Below are positions 6,088 to 12,136 of a stretch of 14,471 bases of DNA, piece after piece; within the stretch, counting starts at the first letter, position 1; each line of letters begins with the position of its first letter. The DNA comes from a bacterium (GTDB taxonomy: Bacteria > Vulcanimicrobiota > Xenobia > Xenobiales > Xenobiaceae), in NCBI GenBank assembly GCA_022839105.1, contig JALHDH010000084.1, positions 1 to 14,471 on the forward strand, given 5' to 3'. Under the pieces are notes generated by a model that ran no database searches, was not told the DNA's origin, and saw only the letters and a list, made by a program, of their open reading frames with translations. The translations under genes and the position numbers were made by a program.

Positions 6088-6387
6088 ATGGAAGTCCTCT
6101 TCACGCACGGGATGTCCAGGGGGGTCCTGGACCTGATCGCCTCGCCTCCCGGGACCAGTCTTCCCGATCTGGCCACCCGCGCCCAGGCGGCGCTCCAGGA
6201 GATCCCCGACGACTCGGCACGTTCGCGTGCCGCGCAGTGCCTGCTGGTCTTCCTTCAGGGTCGGGCCGCCGAAGGCCAGCGCCAGACGGTGGCACATGCC
6301 CTCCGGATCATGGCCCGCTTCCCCCACTATCCCCGTCCCCGAGCCGAGGTGGCCCGCCGGGCCCTGGAGTGCCTGGCCACCTCCTGA
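6088..6387 (+). CDS. Hypothetical small helical protein
   Basis: 99 aa, no recognised family. The ATG at 6088 has AAGGAG (6077-6082) 5 bp upstream, which is why I choose it over in-frame starts further 5' (the frame is open from 5782). The product begins MEVLFTHGMSRGVLDLIASP. It is mostly predicted helix rich in Ala, Arg, Leu and Gln, with no signal peptide or membrane segment, so it is probably cytoplasmic. Its last 80 bp overlap, on the opposite strand, the Gly/Pro-rich tail of the MBL-fold gene; the two genes converge. Upstream are a G10 tract and a possible promoter island. It could be a false ORF in G/C-rich DNA, but the good ribosome binding site and plausible composition favour a real gene. 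Confidence 0.5.
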   Translation: MEVLFTHGMSRGVLDLIASPPGTSLPDLATRAQAALQEIPDDSARSRAAQCLLVFLQGRAAEGQRQTVAHALRIMARFPHYPRPRAEVARRALECLATS

Positions 6388-7306
6388 GCCCGCCGCCGGA
6401 CCTCGGTTCCCCTCCCTCGTCCTGGACCTCGGCCAGGGCCGCGCGCAGGGCCTTGAGGTGGGCTCCGCGATAGAATTCCCGGGCCTCCTGGGGAACCCCC
6501 CCGCAGAATTCCTCGAAGGGCAGCTCCAACAGGAGGTCCAGGCCGGAGCTTGCCGGATCCACCTGGGGATGGGCCCGGGCCGCCTCCCGGACGCGGCCGA
6601 AGTAGTCCAGGTTCCGTTGAATCAACCCGGGGTCGCCGTCCAGACCATCATGGCACGCCAGGAGCCGGAGCGGAGCCAGCCTCCTGAAGGCCTCCAGGGT
6701 CCCGATCATCTCCTGGAGATGCCCGGGCCCCTGGACGAAAGGCATGGGGTGCTCGACGGCATCGGCGCCCAGCAGGTGGCGGATCTCGGGGAGCCAGACC
6801 ACCACCTGGCCGGGCACATGCCCGGGAGCGGGCAGCAGGTGCACCAGGAGATCCCCGCAGTCGATCTCCAAGGCCCCCTCGAAGGCCAGGGTCGGCGACA
6901 CCAGGCTGGCGCCGGCAAAGCGCACCGGCTCGCGAGCCCGCATCGATTCCAGCTCCGCGGCGTCCTCGGCCTGGCGCAGGCGTCGGGCGCACTCCCGGGT
7001 CCCCAGCACGGGAGCCGGGAAGGCCGCCTCCGGGCCGGCGAAGACCCCGTTCCCCCAGGCATGATCCCAGTCCGCATGGGTATTGATCACCAGCAAGGGA
7101 GGAGCCGGACCTCCATGAAGCCGGGCCGCGGCCTCCAGGGCCCGGCGCGCCAGTTCGAGAGCTCCCGCCCGGGAATACAGGGTATCCACCAGGAGCGTCC
7201 AACGCCGGGTCAGGACGGCGAAGACCGTCACCACGTCGGCGCTGCGGAAGGCCAGGATTCGCGGATCCCAACCGCGATTGGGGATCAGGAGCGGGAGCTC
7301 TTCCAT
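6308..7306 (-). CDS. Metallo-beta-lactamase-fold hydrolase
   Basis: 332 aa. The MBL fold is shown by the N-terminal strand segment VVTVFAVLTRRWTLLVDTLYS and the metal motif NTHADWDHAWGN (His77, Asp79, Asp81, His82). Further ligands appear as His163 in APGHVPGQ, Asp182 in LLGADAV and His219 in LLACHDG. The usual HxHxDH is HxDxDH here, so one metal ligand may be Asp instead of His, as seen in some superfamily branches. The superfamily includes hydrolases of thioesters, phosphodiesters and lactones; the substrate is unknown. There is no signal peptide, so it is cytosolic. The ATG lies 7 bp after the trpS stop, with GAGG overlapping that stop, so it is in the trpS transcript. The last roughly 30 residues are Gly/Pro-rich, unlike the fold, and overlap the convergent ORF at 6088-6387. 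Confidence 0.9.
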   Translation of the reverse strand: MEELPLLIPNRGWDPRILAFRSADVVTVFAVLTRRWTLLVDTLYSRAGALELARRALEAAARLHGGPAPPLLVINTHADWDHAWGNGVFAGPEAAFPAPVLGTRECARRLRQAEDAAELESMRAREPVRFAGASLVSPTLAFEGALEIDCGDLLVHLLPAPGHVPGQVVVWLPEIRHLLGADAVEHPMPFVQGPGHLQEMIGTLEAFRRLAPLRLLACHDGLDGDPGLIQRNLDYFGRVREAARAHPQVDPASSGLDLLLELPFEEFCGGVPQEAREFYRGAHLKALRAALAEVQDEGGEPRSGGGLRRWPGTPGPGGPPRLGDGDSGGSGP

Positions 7307-7313
7307 TCCGGCC

Positions 7314-8291
7314 TCAGGAGCAGGCCGTCAGGCCCAGCTTCTCGCGCACCTCGACCATGGTGGCCCGGGCCAGCTCGCGAACCCGGCGTGCCGACTCGTG
7401 CAGGATCTCGCAGACCTGCGAAGGGTTGGCGGCCAGCTCGGCCCGGCGCTGGCGGATCGGAGCCAGGGTCGCGACCATGTCCTGGCCCAGGGTCTCCTTG
7501 AGCTCCTTGTAGCGCAGGTTCCCGGCCTCGTACTGTTCCTGGAAGTGGGCCAGCGTCTCGCCAGGCGAGAAGACCTTCAACAAGGTGAAGAGGTTCTTCA
7601 CCCCCGGGCTCATCTCGTCGGTCCTGGGGCCGATATCGGTCACGGCACGCTTGACATGCCGCAGGATCACCTCGTCGGAGTCCGAGAGCATGATGGCCGA
7701 GCCCTCCAGGGACTTCGACATCTTCCGGGTGGGGTCGTTGAGTGCCATGATCCGCGGAGCCTCGGTCATCCGGGGCTGGGGCTCGGGGAAAGTCTGCCCG
7801 AACTGGCTGTTGAAGCGGCGGGCGAAGACCCGGGTGACCTCCAGGTGCTGCAACTGGTCCTCGCCCACGGGAACCGTGTCGGCCTTGTAGAGCAGGATGT
7901 CGGCGGCCATGAGGATGGGATAGGTGAAGAGGCCTGCGTTGATGAAGTCCACCCGCTCGCTCTTCTCCTTGAACTGGGTCATCCGGTTCAGTTCGCCGAT
8001 CGAAGCGCAGCAGCTCAGGACCCAGGTCAGCTCGGTGTGCTCGGGGACCTGCGACTGCACGAAGAGCCGGGACCTCTCGGGATCGATGCCGCAGGCCAGG
8101 AGGTCCAGGGCCGCCTCCTGGACCCGCCGCGGCATCTCGGCGGTCTCATAGGGCATCGTCAGGGCATGATAGTCGACGATGGAATACAGGCACTCGCCCT
8201 CCCCCTGCATCCGGACCCAGTTCTGGATGGCCCCGGCGTAGTTGCCGACGTGGATGGCCCCGGTGGGCTGGATTCCGGAGAAGATTCTCAT
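7314..8291 (-). CDS. trpS: Tryptophanyl-tRNA synthetase
   Basis: 325 aa, close to the usual length of about 330. It is a cytosolic class I synthetase that attaches tryptophan to tRNA-Trp. Diagnostic features are the N-terminal MRIFSGIQPTGAIHVGNYAG, where HVGN (14-17) is the HIGH-type ATP motif, KMSKS at residues 190-194 in DPTRKMSKSLEGSAI, and conserved blocks such as YSIVDYHALT and ADILLYKADTVPVGEDQLQH. The ATG at 8291 starts exactly at the family N-terminus and has AGGAG 9 bp upstream; the frame is open to 8465 but that part is non-conserved. It follows the 617-aa exported-protein gene by 86 bp and precedes the MBL-fold gene by 7 bp, all on the minus strand. I see no T-box or trp leader in the 86-bp gap. 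Confidence 0.98.
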   Translation of the reverse strand: MRIFSGIQPTGAIHVGNYAGAIQNWVRMQGEGECLYSIVDYHALTMPYETAEMPRRVQEAALDLLACGIDPERSRLFVQSQVPEHTELTWVLSCCASIGELNRMTQFKEKSERVDFINAGLFTYPILMAADILLYKADTVPVGEDQLQHLEVTRVFARRFNSQFGQTFPEPQPRMTEAPRIMALNDPTRKMSKSLEGSAIMLSDSDEVILRHVKRAVTDIGPRTDEMSPGVKNLFTLLKVFSPGETLAHFQEQYEAGNLRYKELKETLGQDMVATLAPIRQRRAELAANPSQVCEILHESARRVRELARATMVEVREKLGLTACS

Positions 8292-8377
8292 GGTCTTGGA
8301 CTCCTGGTTCGAGATTGGAAGGCGAGGAGTTGGCCCTCGGCGCCGATCTCCCTGCCTGAATCCCAGGATCCCGATCT

Positions 8378-10231
8378 TCAGGGAACCTGGCGGGTGGCGT
8401 AGAAGCCGGCCCGCCAGCGGACCCCGCCGGGCTCCAGGCTCAGGGCCCCATAGGCGTCGCGCCACAGACCCGCATGGTCGGCCTCGGCCCGGAACTCGGC
8501 CCCCAGGAAGAGAAGAGCCCCCTTGATCATCGAGTACAGGGCGTCGGTCTTGGAATGGCTGAAGAAGAGCAGCCTTCCCGTCAGGCCCGACCGGAAATGC
8601 CGGGCGGAATCCAGGTCCGCCAGCGAGCCCACCTCGCCTGAGAGCGCCTTGAGGGCGTGCCGGGCCAGCCGCAGGCTGGGGCCGACGACCAGAACCAGGG
8701 TGTCCCGGTGCAGGGCGTAGGCCAGCGAGCGATCCGCATTCTGCCGGATCTGACCTTCCGGGAGAGGGGGACCCACCTTGAGTTCCAGGCTCTCGAGCAA
8801 GGCCTGGCGCGCAGAACCCGGCTTGAGATCCACCAACAAGGTGAAGGGGGGGACGCTTCCCAGGGAGGGACGCTTCGAATCGCCCTCCGCGCCGGAACTC
8901 CGATCCATCCTGGCCAGCAGGGTCGCCGAGAGGGCGTCCACCATCTCGACGTTCAAGGCCACCTCACCTGCGCAGGCCCCCAGCAGATCCTTCTCGAGGT
9001 CCAGTCCCAGCCGGGTCTGGACCTCGGCCAGCAGCCGGCCCCTGAGAAGAGCCGCTTGGGGCCAGGTCTCTTCGGCGGCCTGCAGGATCTCCCAGAGGGT
9101 ATCCACCCGCACGAGGTCCAGGGAAGAGACGCTCCAGGGAATCCGGGAGGCCAGGTCCACTCGCTGATCCGCCGCCCCCTCCAGGAGTGGGCGCAGGGGA
9201 TGCCCGGCGGGAGGTTCCAGGGCCAGGAAGCCCTCCACCAGGACGCGATCGCGGGTCGGCCAGGCGGCCATGAGGAAGCCCCGCGCCGAGCGCAGGAGCT
9301 CCAGGGTCGCCGGGTCCTGGACGGGCAGGTCCTTCCAGTGTTCCAGCACGCCGGCCACGTCGACGAAGAACAGGCTCTCGGGACGCTCCGGAACCTGCTC
9401 GAGCATCCTGGCCAGGTTTGCCGGGACCCGGGGGGCGCCCTCCAGGGCCGCCCGCATCCTGGGAAGGGTCGCGGGGTTGTCGGTGAGGACCAACCAGGGC
9501 CCACGGGTCTCCAGGTGCAGGGGCCGGAGCGCGGCGCTCGGACCGAAGCCCTCATCAAGAAGGCGGCGGACCGAGCGCAGGGCTCGGGCCGGGTCGGTGA
9601 CGCGGAGGGCCACGGCCAGGTTCCAGGGCAGCGCCTCAGGTGGAGTTCCACTCTCGTTTCCTTCGGCGTCAAAGCCGGGAGGTGTGGAGTGGGCGGCCAG
9701 GTCGCTCTTCGCGGGGAAGGAGCACCTCAGGGTCCAGGAGTCGCCCTTGCGGCGGTATTCCAGACCCTCGATGTCGGCCCCGACCTCGGCCAGGAACGAG
9801 CCGAGCTCGGACAAGGAGTCCGGCGGCGCGCCCTTCTCCCCGACGTGGGCGGAAAGCGCGTCCTGGACGCGGCGCACCTTCCGGCGCTGTCGATTCCACT
9901 GGGAGGTCAGTTCCTGGCGACGGGCCTGGATCGAGAGGGGGGACTCCTCTCCGAGCCGGACGATGGCCGCCAGCGCCGTCCCCTCCAGGCGGGTCAGGAT
10001 ATCCTCCTCGAGGTCCATCCCGGTCTCTTCCTTGAAGAGCTCCAACCCCCGTTCATAGAGCGCGTAACCATGCAGGCGGTCCAGGAGCGCCCGCGTCTGG
10101 TCCGGTGGCGAGAGGATCCGCCCCACCAACAGGACCTCGGCCCCCTGCGGAGAGCGGGGAGCCTGGGCCCGGGCAGCCGGAGGGGCCATCGCGACGAGAA
10201 ACAGCAGGAGAATCGAAACCAGACGAGCCAT
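8378..10231 (-). CDS. Large exported protein, DUF3352-like, with duplicated motif
   Basis: 617 aa from the ATG at 10231, preceded by GGGAGG 4 bp upstream. Residues 1-22 are a Sec signal peptide (MARLVSILLLFLVAMAPP, cleavage near ARA|Q), with no lipobox Cys. Two related blocks recur: ETGMDLEEDILTRLEGTALA at 69-88 and RLGLDLEKDLLGACAGEVAL at 407-426. This DLEkDil...G pattern is what I associate with DUF3352 proteins of unknown function. Between them lies a charged helical stretch (105-130), then a segment (135-173) with P-x-S-L-x-E-L and a G-x-x-W-x-L-x-C strand, like the globular end of pseudopilins. There are no catalytic motifs. The product is probably periplasmic or surface-exposed. It heads the minus-strand run with trpS. 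The family call is from memory of the motif, hence the moderate naming certainty; that it is a real gene is clear. Confidence 0.8.
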   Translation of the reverse strand: MARLVSILLLFLVAMAPPAARAQAPRSPQGAEVLLVGRILSPPDQTRALLDRLHGYALYERGLELFKEETGMDLEEDILTRLEGTALAAIVRLGEESPLSIQARRQELTSQWNRQRRKVRRVQDALSAHVGEKGAPPDSLSELGSFLAEVGADIEGLEYRRKGDSWTLRCSFPAKSDLAAHSTPPGFDAEGNESGTPPEALPWNLAVALRVTDPARALRSVRRLLDEGFGPSAALRPLHLETRGPWLVLTDNPATLPRMRAALEGAPRVPANLARMLEQVPERPESLFFVDVAGVLEHWKDLPVQDPATLELLRSARGFLMAAWPTRDRVLVEGFLALEPPAGHPLRPLLEGAADQRVDLASRIPWSVSSLDLVRVDTLWEILQAAEETWPQAALLRGRLLAEVQTRLGLDLEKDLLGACAGEVALNVEMVDALSATLLARMDRSSGAEGDSKRPSLGSVPPFTLLVDLKPGSARQALLESLELKVGPPLPEGQIRQNADRSLAYALHRDTLVLVVGPSLRLARHALKALSGEVGSLADLDSARHFRSGLTGRLLFFSHSKTDALYSMIKGALLFLGAEFRAEADHAGLWRDAYGALSLEPGGVRWRAGFYATRQVP

Positions 10232-10303
10232 GGGACCTCCCTGCGTGGTGCCCGCCGCCCCCGTCGGACCTGCCGCCGCGCGATGGGCTACAAGACTGTG
10301 CCG

Positions 10304-10312
10304 ATCATAGCA
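10304..10312 (-). promoter_or_regulatory. Candidate extended -10 promoter for the 617-aa gene
   Basis: On the minus strand the bases 10312-10304 read TGC followed by TATGAT, an extended -10 (TGn plus a 5/6 match to TATAAT). It lies about 73 bp before the ATG at 10231. No convincing -35 is present, which is tolerated by extended -10 promoters. The spacer to the divergent phosphatase gene is only 145 bp; I see no clear plus-strand promoter in it. Confidence 0.4.
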
Positions 10313-10376
10313 CCGAACCCGGGCCGTGGGATACCTTCCGGCAGGAACCTCGGGGGCACAAGGCCAAGGCAGGGGC

Positions 10377-10811
10377 ATGCTCGAGGACTTCCTTCTGGCC
10401 GGCCCCGGACTGTATCGAGGGCCCCAGCCCCGCGCCGAGGACCTCCAGGCCCTCCAGGCCCGCGGCCTGCGCCTGGTGGTGAACCTGCGCGAGGAGTCCG
10501 ACGAGAGCCGCTATTATTGCCGGCACCTGGGCCTGGAGTATCGCGGCATCCCGGTGGTCGACTGGACGGTCCCGGAAGTCCCCCAGGTCGAGGAGTTCCT
10601 GGACCTGATGGAGCATCCCCCCAATCGCCCCCTCCTGGTCCACTGTTGGGGCGGGGTGGGACGGACGGGCCTTTTCGTCTCCTGCTGGCGGATTCGGATG
10701 GGCATGAAGCCCGAGGAGGCGATCCGCATCTCGGATCTGGAGACCCCCCATCAGGGGATGAACTCGCTGCAGAGGGACTGGATTCGCCGCTTCCGACCCG
10801 AGCCTCGCTGA
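10377..10811 (+). CDS. Dual-specificity/tyrosine phosphatase family protein
   Basis: 144 aa from the ATG at 10377; the frame is open back to 10326 but the family match starts at MLEDFLLAGPGLYRGPQP. The P-loop HCWGGVGRTG (His89 to Gly98) is the Cys-based phosphatase signature HCxxGxxR(S/T), with nucleophile Cys90 and phosphate-binding Arg96. Asp62 in VVDWTVPEVP is a candidate general acid, and the N-terminal LYRGPQPRAEDLQALQARG is typical of compact DSP/PTP-like enzymes. It has a complete catalytic core and no signal peptide, so it is cytosolic. It may act on phosphotyrosine, phosphoserine/threonine or a small phosphorylated molecule; the substrate is unknown. It is divergent from the 617-aa gene and sits 194 bp before the polysaccharide operon on the same strand, where low-molecular-weight phosphatases often regulate export, but that link is inference. 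Confidence 0.92.
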   Translation: MLEDFLLAGPGLYRGPQPRAEDLQALQARGLRLVVNLREESDESRYYCRHLGLEYRGIPVVDWTVPEVPQVEEFLDLMEHPPNRPLLVHCWGGVGRTGLFVSCWRIRMGMKPEEAIRISDLETPHQGMNSLQRDWIRRFRPEPR

Positions 10812-10820
10812 AAGTCAGCG
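10806..10820 (+). terminator. Short hairpin at the phosphatase stop codon
   Basis: CGCTGA (10806-10811) and TCAGCG (10815-10820) form a perfect 6-bp stem with a 3-nt loop that includes the TGA stop. No T-tract follows, so it is at best a weak or factor-assisted termination or RNA-stability signal. Confidence 0.25.
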
Positions 10821-10918
10821 CGAATCCCGCATCGGTCGCCTGCCGGACCTGCCGCAGACCCGCGCCGTCCCACGAAGCCTGACCCGCCGACCAGCGAACG
10901 GCAACCCTCCGCTCCTGG

Positions 10919-10937
10919 CGGGAACCCGATGTTCCCG
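10919..10937. promoter_or_regulatory. Inverted repeat upstream of the polysaccharide operon
   Basis: CGGGAAC (10919-10925), CCGAT, then GTTCCCG (10931-10937) is a perfect 7-bp inverted repeat with a 5-bp centre. It lies about 70 bp upstream of the GT4 start in the 194-bp gap after the phosphatase gene. The 19-bp dyad is a plausible operator or RNA hairpin. I see no good sigma-70 promoter in this gap. Confidence 0.35.
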
Positions 10938-11005
10938 GTCGAGGCCCGGGCCGCCACCTGGCCTGCTGGCAGGATTCTCAGCCTGGCGCAGGAAGCCGCG
11001 CCCCC

Positions 11006-12136
11006 ATGCCCACCCTCGGACTCGGGATCTCGGCTGCTGTTCACGGGCACCGGGCCATCCGTCGCTACGCCGTGAGCCTGACACGGGAGTTGATCGGCCT
11101 GGCTCCCGAGACGGATTTCCGCCTCTTCGCCTGGAGATTCCCCAACTCGCTTCCTGGCGGCCTCCCACCCGCCTCCCAGAAGGTGCGCTATTGCCCCGCC
11201 CGGATCCCCGGAAGGCTGCTCATGCCGCTCTGGAACCGGGGATTGCCCCCTGCCGTCGAGGCCTTCACCGGCCGGCTGGATCTCTTCCACGCCACGGACC
11301 AGGACATCCCCACTGTCCGCAAGGCCCTGCGCGCCTTCACCCTTCACGGCCTGATCCCGTACGCGGTTCCGGAGTTGTTGCCGGTCGAGGCCGCACGCAG
11401 AGGCCAGGCCGAGGTCGACCGGGCAGCGGCAATCTGTGACCTCTTCCTGGCCGTCTCGGAGGAGACCCGGCGCACCTTCCTGGATCTCTTTCCGCAGCAC
11501 GCCGGCCGCGTCTTCGTGACTCCGCTGGGAATCGATCCCGGCTTCTCGCCCAAGCCCGACCCCAGGGACGACGAGAGGGTCGCCTCGTTGGGCGCCCGGC
11601 CCCCTTATGTCCTGGCGGTCGGAGCGGTGAGCCGTCGAAAGAACGTGGGAGCCCTTCTGAAGGCCCAGCGGATCCTGGGACGAGACGATCTGCAGGTGGT
11701 CCTGGCGGGAGGGGTGGCCTGGCCCGACCCGGAGCTGGACTCCCTGCTCGAGGAGGCTCAGAGCTCGGGACGGGCCCTGGTCACCGGATGGATCGACCCG
11801 GATGGAGAGGCCCTTCGAGCCCTCTACCGTCAAGCAGCAGTCGTGGTCCACCCCAGCCTGTGCGAGGGCTGGACCTCTCCTCCCCTGGAGGCCATGGCCT
11901 CAGGCACACCGGTCCTGGCCTCCAGCGCCTCATCCCTGCCGGAGACGGTCGGGGACGCCGGCCGGCTCTTCGACCCGCTGAACCCCGAGGATCTGGCCCA
12001 GAGACTCCGCGAAATCCTGGAGGACGAGGACTTGCGCCAGGATCTGATCCAGAAGGGCCTGGAGCGCGCAGCCCGGTTCACCTGGGAGCAGAATGCCCGG
12101 CTGACCCTGGATGCCTATCGAGAGGTGCTGAAATGA
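11006..12136 (+). CDS. Glycosyltransferase family 4 (GT-B fold)
   Basis: 376 aa. The C-terminal half has all the GT4 landmarks: YVLAVGAVSRRKNVGALLKA (donor-phosphate strand and Lys), ALVTGWID, and the EX7E motif with Glu287 and Glu295 in CEGWTSPPLEAMASGTPVLA. The N-terminal acceptor domain begins MPTLGLGISAAVHGHRAIRRYA, where the usual Gly-rich loop (GIGRY-like) is altered. The enzyme would transfer a sugar from a nucleotide donor to a growing lipid-linked glycan on the cytoplasmic face of the inner membrane. The ribosome binding site is mediocre (AGGAAG about 10 bp before the ATG). The TGA overlaps the next start as ATGA (12133-12136), so it is coupled to the methyltransferase-GT2 gene. Downstream export genes place it in a surface polysaccharide (O-antigen or capsule type) operon. 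The sugar specificity cannot be read. Confidence 0.95.
   Translation: MPTLGLGISAAVHGHRAIRRYAVSLTRELIGLAPETDFRLFAWRFPNSLPGGLPPASQKVRYCPARIPGRLLMPLWNRGLPPAVEAFTGRLDLFHATDQDIPTVRKALRAFTLHGLIPYAVPELLPVEAARRGQAEVDRAAAICDLFLAVSEETRRTFLDLFPQHAGRVFVTPLGIDPGFSPKPDPRDDERVASLGARPPYVLAVGAVSRRKNVGALLKAQRILGRDDLQVVLAGGVAWPDPELDSLLEEAQSSGRALVTGWIDPDGEALRALYRQAAVVVHPSLCEGWTSPPLEAMASGTPVLASSASSLPETVGDAGRLFDPLNPEDLAQRLREILEDEDLRQDLIQKGLERAARFTWEQNARLTLDAYREVLK

Noticed and set aside
8292..8377. Possible T-box or trp attenuator ahead of trpS
   Set aside because: The 86-bp gap has no specifier-loop layout, no T-box core and no leader peptide with repeated Trp codons; only a weak mismatched hairpin can be drawn.
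10265..10852. 12-bp direct repeat CGGACCTGCCGC at about 10265 and again at about 10843
   Set aside because: Two short copies in very G/C-rich spacer DNA with no further extension or a third copy; chance is a sufficient explanation.
8657..10882. 741-aa plus-strand open frame
   Set aside because: It is antisense to the 617-aa exported-protein gene and then runs out of frame through the phosphatase gene, whose P-loop fixes the real frame. Composition is that of a shadow.
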